Assembly: GCF_022539255.1 (NCBI RefSeq)
Contig: NZ_JAKZBV010000001.1
Span: 3,968,001 to 4,032,000, forward strand
Direction: 5' to 3'
From: Sinomonas terrae
GTDB lineage: Bacteria > Actinomycetota > Actinomycetes > Actinomycetales > Micrococcaceae
Length of the DNA stretch: 64,000 nt
Of this stretch, positions 41,710 to 49,827 are shown piece after piece. Within the stretch, counting starts at the first letter, position 1; every line of letters begins with the position of its first letter. Both the position numbers and the translations under genes were made by a program. The notes below the pieces were generated by a model. It saw only the letters and a program-made list of their open reading frames with translations. It had not been told where the DNA came from and did no database searches.

Positions 41710-42161
41710 GCGACCACCGCCCTGCTCAGCGAGGTAGCCGAAAGGTGCTCGTGGAGCGCGCCGAGTCCCGCGGCGAGATGCTCGCGCTGCCCCGGCTCGA
41801 GGTGTGCGAGCGCCTCCCGGAACTCCTCATCGCGCCGGCGGAGGACCGCCTCGACCGCGCCGTTCCCGGCTTCCGTCAGGGAGAGCAGCACGAGGCTCCG
41901 GTTCTCGGCCGACTGCGTGCGCTGCACGTACCCTCCCGTGCTGAGCCGGTCCGCCAAGCGGGTCACCGAGGATCCGGAGACCCCGAGGATGTGGGCCAGC
42001 GCACCACTTGGCACGGTCCCGTGATCGTGGAGGGCGAACAGCATTCGCATCTGTGGCAGGGAGAGTTCAGTGACCTCGTCGACGCTCTGCATGGCGACTG
42101 CGAGCAGATCGCGCGTGGCTCGCTGGAGCGCGTCGACTTGGGCGTCGAGAGGATTTGTCAT
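41706..42161 (-). CDS. MarR family regulator of the ClC operon
   Basis: 151 residues from ATG 42161. Winged helix: LSLPQMRMLFALHDHGTVPSG, LAHILGVSGSSVTRLADRLST and YVQRTQSAENRSLVLLSLTEAG. The C-terminal helices contain RRDEEFREALAHLEPGQRE. It is translationally coupled to the ClC transporter gene. A perfect palindrome lies nine bases upstream of its start, so it very probably represses its own operon. The inducer is unknown. The longer open frame to 42314 runs into the repeat block and is not used. Confidence 0.92.
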   Translation of the reverse strand: MTNPLDAQVDALQRATRDLLAVAMQSVDEVTELSLPQMRMLFALHDHGTVPSGALAHILGVSGSSVTRLADRLSTGGYVQRTQSAENRSLVLLSLTEAGNGAVEAVLRRRDEEFREALAHLEPGQREHLAAGLGALHEHLSATSLSRAVVA

Positions 42162-42170
42162 ACGACAAGT

Positions 42171-42185
42171 CTTGCACAGTGCAAG
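42171..42185. promoter_or_regulatory. MarR operator palindrome
   Basis: CTTGCACAGTGCAAG: seven-base arms CTTGCAC/GTGCAAG perfectly inverted around a central A, nine bases upstream of the MarR ATG. TTGCAC within it may double as a -35 element for the minus strand. Confidence 0.75.
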
Positions 42186-42252
42186 GGCTGAGTTCAAAGG
42201 CGGGGGGACGACGGCGGGGGCGCGGCCGCCGTAGTCCGCCCGCCTCCCGTCC

Positions 42253-42372
42253 ACTCGCCCGGGCTCGTCCGGACGCCGCACCACTCGCTCGGGCTCGCCC
42301 AGACGCCGCACCACTCACCCGGGCTCGCCCAGACGCCCCGACACTCACCCGGGCTCGCCCGGACGCCCCGAC
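42253..42372. repeat. Four 30-bp tandem repeats at the edge of the repeat block
   Basis: ACTCGCCCGGGCTCGnCC with flanking CGGACGCCGCACC starts at 42253, 42283, 42313 and 42343, period 30, with a few substitutions. No open frame in it has gene-like features. Confidence 0.85.
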
Positions 42373-42412
42373 GCCAGCCACCGTCACCCCCATCCCGGCA
42401 CCCCGGCCGTCC

Positions 42413-43419
42413 GTTCCCGACCGGGGTTGAAGCCCTTCCTCGGCGCGCCCGCCCCCGACACGCCGACCCTGGCTCGATCGCGCCGTCGAAGCCGGTCGGA
42501 ATCTCACGCCTGCCCACCCGAACCCTGCGGAGGCGAACCCCGCGGAGGTGACGGCGCAAGCTTGCACGGCACCCGACGCCTCGCCCAAAGCAAGCGGACG
42601 ACGACGGGCGGGCACCGCCGTCGACCGCTCGTCCGGGCCGACCGCCGTCCTCCGCTCACGGCCGTCGCCCCCATCCCCTTGGCACCCAGGACGTCCGTTC
42701 CCGACCGGGATTGAAGCCCTTCATCGGCGCGCCCGCCCACGACGCGCCGACCGTGGCTGGATCGCGTCGTCGAAGCCGGCCGGAATCTGACGCCCACCCA
42801 CCCGGACCCTGCGGAGGCGCACCCCGCGGAGGTGACGGCGCAAGCTTCCACGCCAGCCGCCGTCGTCCGCTCACCGCCGTCGACCCCACCCCCTTGGCAC
42901 CCCGGCCCTCGTTCCCGACCGGGATTGAAGCCCTTCCTCGGCGCGCCCGCCCCCGACACGCCGACCCCGGCTCGATCGCGCCGTCGAAGCCGGTCGGAAT
43001 CTGCGCCCGCCAGCCCGAACGCGGAGGCGCACCCTGCGAAGGTGACGGCGCAAGCTCCTACGCCAGCCCGTCGTCCGCTCACCGCCGTCGACCCCACCCC
43101 CTTGGCACCCCGGCCCTCGTTCTCGACCGGGATTGAAGCCCTTCCTCGGCGCGCCCGCCCCGACACGCCGACCCCGGCTCGATCGCGCCGTCGAAGCCGG
43201 TCGGAATCTGCGCCCGCCAGCCCGAACGCGGAGGCGCACCCTGCGAAGGTGACGGCGCAAGCTCCTACGCCAGCCCATCGTCGTCCGCTCACCGCCGTCG
43301 ACCCCACCCCTTGGCACCCAGGCCGTCCGTTCCCGACCAGGATTGAAGCCCTTCCTCGGCGAGCCCGCCCCCGACACGCCGACCGTGGCTCGATTGCGCC
43401 GTCGAAGCCGGTCGGAATC
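42413..43419. repeat. Five tandem copies of a 90-91 bp palindrome-ended element
   Basis: Element copies: 42413-42503, 42697-42787, 42911-43001, 43119-43208 (90 bp) and 43329-43419. Each begins GTTCCCGACCGGGATTGAAG (small variations) and ends GTCGAAGCCGGTCGGAATC, so CCGACCGG and CCGGTCGG near the ends are inverted. Between copies are linkers of about 110-190 bases that are themselves repeated (GCGGAGGCGCACCCTGCGAA, GGTGACGGCGCAAGCTT, CCTTGGCACCC). Start-to-start distances are 284, 214, 208 and 210. Frames open through it are artefacts of high GC. Confidence 0.9.
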
Positions 43420-43450
43420 TGACCCCGCCCACCCGAACCCTGCGGAGGCG

Positions 43451-43590
43451 CACCCTGCGAAGGTGACGGCGCAAGCTTGCAGGCGCACCCTGCGAAGGTG
43501 ACGGCGCAAGCTTGCAGGCGCACCCTGCGGAGGTGACGGCGCAAGCTTGCAGGGGCACCCTGCGGAGGTGACGGCGCGAGCTGTAGGCCG
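43451..43590. repeat. Four 35-bp tandem repeats
   Basis: CACCCTGCGAAGGTGACGGC plus GCAAGCTTGCAGGCG starts at 43451, 43486, 43521 and 43556, exact period 35. This is the linker part of the preceding block, locally amplified. The last copy is degenerate at its end. Confidence 0.9.
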
Positions 43591-43596
43591 GCCGGA

Positions 43597-43836
43597 CGAC
43601 GAGCGTCGGATTACGTCGACGAGCGGGGGATTACGTACGGGGCCCTGGCGACCAAGCGGACCCCGACGTCGGTGCTCCCCGCTGCCCGTTGGCGCCCCCC
43701 GGCCTCGGAGCCGCCCGGTCGGCCCCAGGCCCGCCCATCGAGGCCCCCGACGCCCAGCGGGGCTCCGCCCAGCGAGGCCCCTCCAACCGAAGAAGCTTCG
43801 GCGAATGCAAGTCGGCATCCTCTATGACGAAATAAT
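43597..43836. other. Gene-free stretch before the SAM riboswitch
   Basis: Contains two direct 20-bp units, CGACGAGCGTCGGATTACGT at 43597 and CGACGAGCGGGGGATTACGT at 43617, whose CGACGAGCG start recalls the 22-bp family at 31.4 and 39.8 kb. Then GC-rich sequence (GGCCCC/GAGGCCCC motifs) with no gene. Confidence 0.5.
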
Positions 43837-43866
43837 TTGCACCGTTACGGCGCCCGCGAGCAGAAT
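43837..43866 (+). promoter_or_regulatory. Promoter of the sulfur operon
   Basis: TTGCAC (43837-43842) and CAGAAT (43861-43866), spacer 18, placing the transcription start just before the riboswitch. Confidence 0.5.
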
Positions 43867-43875
43867 CACAGTGAC

Positions 43876-43980
43876 CCATCCCGAGCGGCTGAGAGATCTG
43901 GATCTGTGACGCCGCAGCAACCCTGGCCAACCGTCGTCACCAAATCGACGAGCCAAAGGTGCTACCGCCAGAAGCGATGG
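43876..43980 (+). promoter_or_regulatory. SAM riboswitch (S-box type)
   Basis: CCATC at the 5' end pairs with GATGG at the 3' end (P1). Inside are the conserved pieces GAGCGGCTGAGAGATCTGGA, CGCAGCAACC and AAAGGTGCTACCGCCAG in the right order and spacing for an S-box aptamer. It lies 45 bases upstream of sfnG. High S-adenosylmethionine should shut off the sfnG-metY operon; the 43981-44025 region would hold the expression platform, but no clear terminator is seen, so control may be at translation (the AAGGAG of sfnG). Confidence 0.88.
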
Positions 43981-44025
43981 TGAGTGTCCCCCGCTCGCGT
44001 CGCGCCCGAGTTAAGGAGCGCAGCC

Positions 44026-45237
44026 GTGTCCGACCACGTCATTGATTTCGAGACCCCCCTCAAGTTCGCGTACTGGGTGCCCAACGTCTCGGGAGGCCTT
44101 GTGGTCTCCACGATCGAACAGCGCACCAACTGGGAGTTCGACTACAACCGCACCCTCGCACGCATCGCCGAGAACGCGGGCTTCGAGTACGCCCTCACCC
44201 AGACCCGTTACGCCGCGAGCTACGGCGCGGACAAGCAGCACGAGGCCACGTCGTTCTCGCTTGCGCTCCTCGGCGCGACCGAGCGGCTCAAGGTCATCGC
44301 GGCCGTGCACCCCGGCATGTGGCACCCCGGCGTGCTCGCGAAGTTCATCATCACCGCAGACCACCTCTCGGGCGGCCGCGCGGCCGTGAACATCGTCTCG
44401 GGCTGGCTCAAGGACGAGTTCGTGAACTTCGGCCTCGAATGGCTCGAGCACGACGAGCGCTACGTCCGCACCGAGGAGTTCATCAACGTGCTCCGCGGCC
44501 TGTGGACCGAGCAGGGCTACTCGCAGTCGGGCAAGTACTACAACATCAACAACTTCACGCTGAACCCTGCGCCGGTGAGCGTTGAAGGTCGCCCGCACCC
44601 GGAGATCTTCTTCGGCGGCAACTCGACGGCGGCTCAGGCAGCAGCAGGCCGCACCGCCGACTGGTACTTCTCCAACGGCCGCGACATCGAGGGCTTCAAG
44701 GCCAACATCGCCGGCGTCCTCGCCGCCGCGGAGGAAGGCCGCAGGGCCCCCGCCGCCCCGCGGTTCGGCCTCAACGGCTTCGTGATCGCCCGCGACACGG
44801 AGAAGGAAGCCCACGAGACCCTCCGCGAGATCGTCGCGAAGGCGCACCGCCCCGCGGTCGAGGGCTTCGCCGCCGCCGTCAAGGAGGCCGGCCAGTCCAC
44901 GAAGGACGGCAAGGGCATGTGGGAGGACTCGACGTTCGAGGACCTCGTCCAGTACAACGACGGCTTCCGCACGAAGCTCATCGGCACGCCCGAGCAGATC
45001 GCCGAGAGGATCGTCGAGTACAAGAAGATCGGTGTGAACCTGCTCCTCACGTGCTACCTGCACTTCCAGGAGGAGGTCGAGGCGTTCGGCCGGGACGTGC
45101 TCCCGATCGTGCGCGAGCTCGAGGCGGACCTCGCCCGCAAGAACGGCACGGAGCTCAACACCGAGCTCCTCCCCGTGACGAACTTCGACGCCGTGCGGGA
45201 GCTCACCGGTTCGAACCTCGCCGGAGCAGGCGCCTGA
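44026..45237 (+). CDS. sfnG: Dimethylsulfone monooxygenase (SfnG-like, LLM class)
   Basis: 403 residues from GTG 44026 with AAGGAG seven bases upstream. Bacterial luciferase-like FMNH2-dependent monooxygenase. FAYWVPNVSGGLVVSTIEQRT, AENAGFEYALTQTRYAASYG, AAVHPGMWHPGVLAKFI and AVNIVSGWLKDEFVNFGLEW match the SfnG/SsuD group; PNVSGGLVVS is a characteristic SfnG phrase. SfnG oxidises dimethyl sulfone to methanesulfinate, releasing formaldehyde. It needs a flavin reductase, which is not adjacent. Alkanesulfonates are an alternative substrate class. The stop overlaps the metY start (TGATG), and the operon is under a SAM riboswitch, so the role is sulfur assimilation. Confidence 0.88.
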   Translation: MSDHVIDFETPLKFAYWVPNVSGGLVVSTIEQRTNWEFDYNRTLARIAENAGFEYALTQTRYAASYGADKQHEATSFSLALLGATERLKVIAAVHPGMWHPGVLAKFIITADHLSGGRAAVNIVSGWLKDEFVNFGLEWLEHDERYVRTEEFINVLRGLWTEQGYSQSGKYYNINNFTLNPAPVSVEGRPHPEIFFGGNSTAAQAAAGRTADWYFSNGRDIEGFKANIAGVLAAAEEGRRAPAAPRFGLNGFVIARDTEKEAHETLREIVAKAHRPAVEGFAAAVKEAGQSTKDGKGMWEDSTFEDLVQYNDGFRTKLIGTPEQIAERIVEYKKIGVNLLLTCYLHFQEEVEAFGRDVLPIVRELEADLARKNGTELNTELLPVTNFDAVRELTGSNLAGAGA

Positions 45238-46628
45238 TGGCCGAGCGTCAATTCGGCTTCCGCACCCGGGCCCTGCACGCCGGCGGAACGCCGGACGCGG
45301 AGCACGGGGCGCGGGCGGTCCCGATCTACCAGTCGACGTCGTTCGTCTTCAAGGACACCGACGACGCCGCGAACCTCTTCGCGCTGCAGAAGTACGGCAA
45401 CATCTACTCGCGCATCGGCAACCCCACCGTCGCTGCCTTCGAGGAGCGCGTCGCGTCCCTCGAGGGCGGCATCGGCGCGGTCGCGACGTCGTCGGGCATG
45501 GCCGCCGAGTTCATCACGTTCGCCGCGCTCGCCCAGGCGGGCGACCACATCGTGGCGTCGTCGAAGCTCTACGGCGGCACGATCACGCAGCTCGACGTGA
45601 CCCTCCGGCGCTTCGGCGTCGACACAACGTTCGTGGACAGCACGGAGGCCGCGGACTTCAAGGCCGCGCTACGCGAGAACACGAAGGCGATCTACACGGA
45701 GATCGTCGCGAACCCGTCAGGCGACATCGCGGACCTTCCCGGGCTCGCCGCCGTCGCCCACGAGCACGGCATCCCCCTCGTGGTCGACTCGACGCTCACT
45801 CCCCCGTACCTCCTCCGGCCGATCGAACACGGCGCGGACATCGTGATCCACTCCGCGACCAAGTTCCTCGGCGGCCACGGCACCACTCTGGGCGGCGTCG
45901 TCGTCGAGAGCGGGACGTTCAACTGGGGCAACGGGAAGTTCCCCTCGATGACCGAGCCCGTGCCGAGCTACGGCAACGTCTCATGGTGGGGCAACTTCGG
46001 CGAGTACGGCTTCCTCACGAAGCTCCGCTCCGAGCAGCTCCGCGACATCGGGCCCTCGCTCCCCGCACAGTCGGCGTTCCAGCTCCTGCAGGGCGTCGAG
46101 ACGCTCCCTCAGCGCATGGACGCGCACCTCGCGAACGCGCAGCGCGTCGCGGAATGGCTCGCCGCGGATCCTCGCGTCACGTACGTGAACTTCGCGGGCC
46201 TGCCGTCGCACCCGCAGCACGAGCGCGCGAAAGAGCTTCTGCCGCTCGGCGTCGGCTCCGTGTTCAGCTTCGGGGTCAAGGGCGGGCGCGCGGCCGGTGC
46301 CAAGTTCATCGAGGCGCTCCAGATCGCGAGCCACCTCGCGAACATCGGCGACGCGCGGACGCTCGTCCTTCACCCCGGTTCGACGACGCACCAGCAGCTC
46401 TCCTCAGAGCAGCTCGCCGCGGCGGGCGTGCCGGAGGACCTGATCCGGCTCTCGGTGGGGCTCGAGGACGTCGAGGACATCATCTGGGACCTCGACCAGG
46501 CCCTGGAGGCTTCGCAGATCGCCGGCTTGGAAGAAGAGTTCGCCGCCCCGACGTACGACGGCGAGGCCTGCTCCCTGCCCAGCGTCCAAGGCCGCGCCGT
46601 CGCCTCTTCGAAGGGAGCAGCGAAATGA
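45237..46628 (+). CDS. metY: O-acetylhomoserine sulfhydrylase
   Basis: 463 residues from ATG 45237. PLP enzyme of the Cys/Met metabolism family. FRTRALHAGGTPDAEHGARA, VPIYQSTSFVFKDTDDAA, YSRIGNPTVAAFEERVASLE, and the PLP lysine in DIVIHSATKFLGGHGTTLGG. The C-terminal region LVLHPGSTTHQQLSSEQLAA is specific to the MetY/MetC-like long form. It makes homocysteine from O-acetylhomoserine and sulfide, so it takes the sulfur released from sulfonates or sulfones into methionine. Control by a SAM riboswitch upstream of the operon fits. Overlaps both neighbours by a few bases. Confidence 0.93.
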   Translation: MAERQFGFRTRALHAGGTPDAEHGARAVPIYQSTSFVFKDTDDAANLFALQKYGNIYSRIGNPTVAAFEERVASLEGGIGAVATSSGMAAEFITFAALAQAGDHIVASSKLYGGTITQLDVTLRRFGVDTTFVDSTEAADFKAALRENTKAIYTEIVANPSGDIADLPGLAAVAHEHGIPLVVDSTLTPPYLLRPIEHGADIVIHSATKFLGGHGTTLGGVVVESGTFNWGNGKFPSMTEPVPSYGNVSWWGNFGEYGFLTKLRSEQLRDIGPSLPAQSAFQLLQGVETLPQRMDAHLANAQRVAEWLAADPRVTYVNFAGLPSHPQHERAKELLPLGVGSVFSFGVKGGRAAGAKFIEALQIASHLANIGDARTLVLHPGSTTHQQLSSEQLAAAGVPEDLIRLSVGLEDVEDIIWDLDQALEASQIAGLEEEFAAPTYDGEACSLPSVQGRAVASSKGAAK

Positions 46629-47125
46629 GCACCGCCGTCAGCCAACGCACCTGGGTGGGGCCCACAGCGCCGGAGCGCCTGAGGATCCTGCGGGAGACGA
46701 AGGTCATAGCGATCGTCGGGGCCTCGGACAAGCCGAGCCGGGCGAGCTACTTCGTCGCGACGTACCTGCTCTCCTCGACCAAGTACCGCGTGTACTTCGT
46801 GAACCCGGTAGTGAAGACGATCCTCGGCCAGCCCGTCTACCCCTCGCTCGCCGAGCTCCCGGAGACCCCGGACCTCGTCGAGGTGTTCCGCAAGCACGAC
46901 GACCTCCCCGGCGTCCTCGAGGAGGCCAAGTCTGTGGGCGCGAAGACGATCTGGCTCCAGCTCGGCTCGTGGCACGAAGGGGTCGCGGCGGACGCCGAGG
47001 CCGCGGGGATGAACGTGGTCATGGACCGCTGCGTCAAGATCGAGCACGCGCGCTTCCACGGCGGGCTGCACCTCGCGGGCTTCAACACAGGCGTCATCTC
47101 GAGCAAACGTCAGGTCCTCGCCTAG
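46625..47125 (+). CDS. CoA-binding domain protein (YccU-like)
   Basis: 166 residues, ATG overlapping the metY stop. Rossmann-like CoA-binding domain: RETKVIAIVGASDKPSRASYFVA, YRVYFVNPVVKTILGQPVYP, LPETPDLVEVFRKHDDLPGV and KTIWLQLGSWHEG, with the conserved NVVMDRCVKIEHAR at the C-terminus. Proteins of this kind occur next to metY in many actinobacteria and proteobacteria, suggesting a role in homocysteine or methionine formation, but the activity is unknown. Third gene of the riboswitch-controlled operon; a terminator follows. Confidence 0.9.
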   Translation: MSTAVSQRTWVGPTAPERLRILRETKVIAIVGASDKPSRASYFVATYLLSSTKYRVYFVNPVVKTILGQPVYPSLAELPETPDLVEVFRKHDDLPGVLEEAKSVGAKTIWLQLGSWHEGVAADAEAAGMNVVMDRCVKIEHARFHGGLHLAGFNTGVISSKRQVLA

Positions 47126-47143
47126 CCTTTCGCCGCGCACGAC

Positions 47144-47178
47144 GGCGGCGCCGCACCCGGGAAGGGCGCGGCACCGCC
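47144..47178. terminator. Hairpin between the sulfur operon and the GH6 gene
   Basis: GGCGG-x-GCCGC-x-CCC pairs with GGG-x-GCGGC-x-CCGCC (two mismatches) around loop GGGAA-type sequence. Lies between convergent genes; no U tract. Confidence 0.5.
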
Positions 47179-47210
47179 GCTGGGAAGGTGCTGCCGGAAG
47201 CCGCGGGCGG

Positions 47211-48533
47211 CTACAGCGCGGGCACGGCCTTGCGCGCCAGCTCGAGGGCCTGCTGCGGGAACCAGGCTCCCGCCGCGGGATCGGTGATACCACCCCACTC
47301 CGGGTCGGTCGTGCTTCCCGGGACACTGCGGTTGCACTGGCCGTCCGACTGTCCCGGCGTCTTCACCCAGAGGTACGCATCCAGCAGCGGGAACGCGGAT
47401 GGTTCCGGAGACGCGGCGGGGCGAGCGCCGAGGCCCGCGCCCGGCGGATTGCACCAGGTCTGGGGGTCCCCCGCGTACTTTCCTGCAGGCGGGGTCCAAG
47501 GGCCTTGCCCGTTCCGGCTCGTGTCAACCACGAAGTGGGCCGTGGGCACAGTGCCAGCGAGCTCTTGGGCGTAGCGGCTGTTGATGCCCGAAGTGTTCGC
47601 GTCGGCGTCGGCTGCCGTGTCGCTCCACTGCTTCGCCGCGCTCAGGGCCGTGCCCTGCCATTGGTTCGCTGGCCCGCCGCTCCAATACTGGTCACCGCAG
47701 CTGCCGAAGTCGCCGGAAGCAACCTTCGTCGTGTAGGCGATGCAGTCGGAGATCCACGTGCCGTACTGAGAGAGGTTCGGGGTCCACTGGTAGTTCGAGG
47801 TGTTCAGGGAGAAGCCCTGGATAGCGCCGACGCCGGCGTCCTCGAGGCGCCTGGTGATGTCACCCACGCTGTGCCATGCGCTGTGTCCGGCATCGAGGTA
47901 GACGAGCGCGGACGGATCGGCGGCTGCCACCGCCTGTGCCGCGTACTTGATGTCGGCGATGCGGCCGGCGGTGGCCGTTCCCGGTGCTGGGTTCGGGTAG
48001 CTTCCGGGGTTCGCGTACGCCGAGGGACAGTCCGCGGGCAGGTTGGCGAGGCCGTCAGGCTCGACGACGACGATCACCTTCTGGTCCTTCGTCAATCCGG
48101 CCGCGAAGCCGTCGGCCCAGGCATGATACGCCGCATCGCTGCCGGCGCCTCCGGCCGAGTACTGCGAGCAGTCACGGCCCGGGACATTGTAGGCCACGAG
48201 CGTGGGCACGGTCTTCTTGCCCGCCGCCTGCTGGGCCACCTGGCGGACCTGCTGCTGCACCTGGGTCGGGGTCCCGCCTGTGAACCATACGGCCTGAGGC
48301 GTGTTCACCTCGTCGCTGATCAGCGCTGCATCCGCCTTGTCGCCGCTGCTCGTGAGCTGGGCGATCTGTGACTGCGCGCCGTCGGGGATGGGCGGGGTAT
48401 AGAACTGGGTCCCTGCGGGCAGCGCCCCGCTCACGCTGGCCAGCGCGGGCGGCGCGACGAGCAAGGGAACGGCCAAGGCCGCGGCCGCGCCGACCACTGC
48501 GGCTCCATGGCGGACCAACCTGTTGATCATCAT
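47211..48533 (-). CDS. Secreted glycoside hydrolase family 6 (cellulase)
   Basis: 440 residues; ATG 48533, with ATG 48530 as second choice because the AGGAG spacing is better. Signal peptide at residues 1-32 (GAAVVGAAAALAVPLLVAPP, cleavage after ALA). GH6 motifs: LVAYNVPGRDCSQYSAGGAG, VIVVVEPDGLANLPADC (catalytic acid Asp), IQGFSLNTSNYQWT, HFVVDTSRNGQGPW, and YLWVKTPGQSDGQCNRSVPG. Cleaves beta-1,4-glucan, endo- or exo-type not decided. No cellulose-binding module. It starts 19 bases after the xylanase stop, so the two form an operon for plant wall breakdown. Confidence 0.95.
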   Translation of the reverse strand: MMINRLVRHGAAVVGAAAALAVPLLVAPPALASVSGALPAGTQFYTPPIPDGAQSQIAQLTSSGDKADAALISDEVNTPQAVWFTGGTPTQVQQQVRQVAQQAAGKKTVPTLVAYNVPGRDCSQYSAGGAGSDAAYHAWADGFAAGLTKDQKVIVVVEPDGLANLPADCPSAYANPGSYPNPAPGTATAGRIADIKYAAQAVAAADPSALVYLDAGHSAWHSVGDITRRLEDAGVGAIQGFSLNTSNYQWTPNLSQYGTWISDCIAYTTKVASGDFGSCGDQYWSGGPANQWQGTALSAAKQWSDTAADADANTSGINSRYAQELAGTVPTAHFVVDTSRNGQGPWTPPAGKYAGDPQTWCNPPGAGLGARPAASPEPSAFPLLDAYLWVKTPGQSDGQCNRSVPGSTTDPEWGGITDPAAGAWFPQQALELARKAVPAL

Positions 48534-48552
48534 GCTCCTGTCTCGGCGATTG

Positions 48553-49671
48553 TCAGTCTTGACCGGCGCCCCGGCCAGTCCTATGCGGTGCGCCCGTGGC
48601 TAGGGCGAGGTCTTGCTGGAGGGCGTAGTACTCGGGCTTGGGCTGGAGGTTCTCGTCGTAGATGTCCGCAGCGCCCTCTCCTTGGAAGACCCCGGGAACC
48701 CACGAGTACGCGTCACTGAAGCCCCAGACGGTGTAGGAGATGCAGGCCCTCACCGCTATGCACGCCTGCAGAGTCTGGGAGTATCCGGCCACTTGCGCCG
48801 ACTGCTCCGTTGCGGTGACGGGGAGCGTGGTGCGAACGTCGACCTCGGTCTCCGCCACGTCGAGGCCGAGGTCCGCGAAGCGCTGGAGGTTGTTCTTCAG
48901 ATCGGGGAGCGGGTACTGCGTGTCCAGGTGGGTCTGGAAGCCGACCCCGTCGATCGGGACGCCCTGCGCCTGAAGGTTCTTGACGAACGCGTAGACGGCG
49001 TTGCTCTTTGCGCCCGTGAATTCGATGTTGTAGTCGTTGTAGAAGAGTTTGGCCTGCGGGTCCGCTTCGTGGGCCCACCGGAAGGCGTCAGCAATGTAGC
49101 CGGGGCCAAGCTTCTGGAGCCAGATTGTATTGCGCAGCGTTCCGTCGTCGTTGAATGCTTCGTTGACCACGTCCCATTGCCAAATCTTTCCCTTGAAATG
49201 GGTCACTTCATCGGTGATGTGCTTGTGGAGGATGCTTCTCAGCTGATCCGGGCTCATGCTCGGAGCCGCGGCCGTGAGCCAGTCGGGAAGCTGGTTGTAC
49301 CAGACGAGCGTGTGCCCGCGAACCAGCTGGTGGTTGGCCTCGGCGGAGGCCACGAGCCGGTCGGCTGCGCTCCAGTCGTAAGTGCCCTGCGTGGGTTCGA
49401 CGAGTTGCCATTTCATGACGTTCTCCGGCGTCACCGTGGAGAACTGACTGTCGGTGATGCTCGTGTAGGCCGGGTTGCTTCCGAGCTGGTCGGTGTTGAC
49501 CGCAGTACCGATGCGCAGGCCGATGTTGGCGCCGAGGGCCCGCAGCGAGTCTCCCGGCTGCGAGGCACCGGCGACGTCGGAGGGGCCGGAGGCTGCCATG
49601 GCGGCGGCGGGAGTGGCGAGCGCGGCGGACAGGCCCAGTGCGCCGATGAGAAGCGAGCGTCGAATAGCCAA
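48553..49671 (-). CDS. Secreted endo-1,4-beta-xylanase, family GH10
   Basis: 372 residues. The start is the unusual TTG at 49671, which has AAAGGAG six bases upstream; no ATG or GTG fits. Signal peptide IRRSLLIGALGLSAALATPA. GH10 motifs: WQLVEPTQGTYDWSAADRLV, VRGHTLVWYNQLPDWL, the acid/base Glu in WQWDVVNEAFNDDG, FYNDYNIEF, GVGFQTHLDTQYP, and the nucleophile Glu in LDVAETEVDVRTT (ITE-D-like). Hydrolyses xylan. First gene of an operon with the GH6 gene. A palindrome for the divergent LacI regulator lies 117 bases upstream. Confidence 0.95.
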   Translation of the reverse strand: MAIRRSLLIGALGLSAALATPAAAMAASGPSDVAGASQPGDSLRALGANIGLRIGTAVNTDQLGSNPAYTSITDSQFSTVTPENVMKWQLVEPTQGTYDWSAADRLVASAEANHQLVRGHTLVWYNQLPDWLTAAAPSMSPDQLRSILHKHITDEVTHFKGKIWQWDVVNEAFNDDGTLRNTIWLQKLGPGYIADAFRWAHEADPQAKLFYNDYNIEFTGAKSNAVYAFVKNLQAQGVPIDGVGFQTHLDTQYPLPDLKNNLQRFADLGLDVAETEVDVRTTLPVTATEQSAQVAGYSQTLQACIAVRACISYTVWGFSDAYSWVPGVFQGEGAADIYDENLQPKPEYYALQQDLALATGAPHRTGRGAGQD

Positions 49672-49787
49672 TGAATACTCCTTTGTGTTCGGGTCTTGCT
49701 GGGTACCTCAGTGAAGAATGGCGGCGGCGCGATTGAAAGGAATTTGACTGAGGCCTGAGTTTTCCAAGCATGACGAATCTCGTCAAA

Positions 49788-49801
49788 CGTTTTCGAAAAC
49801 G
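49788..49801. promoter_or_regulatory. LacI-type operator
   Basis: CGTTTTCGAAAACG is a perfect 14-bp palindrome with the central CG typical of LacI/GalR operators. It lies 27 bases from the lacI-type gene start and 117 bases upstream of the xylanase start. Confidence 0.8.
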
Positions 49802-49827
49802 GTTTCTTTCCCGTACGCTCGGGGCAT

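Noticed and set aside
42427..43544. Several open frames of 90-350 codons in the repeat block on both strands
   Set aside because: All are Arg/Pro-rich by-products of GC-rich repeats with frames changing between copies.
42413..43583. CRISPR array
   Set aside because: Repeats are 90-91 bp with repeated linkers, not 25-40 bp repeats with unique spacers, and no cas gene is present.
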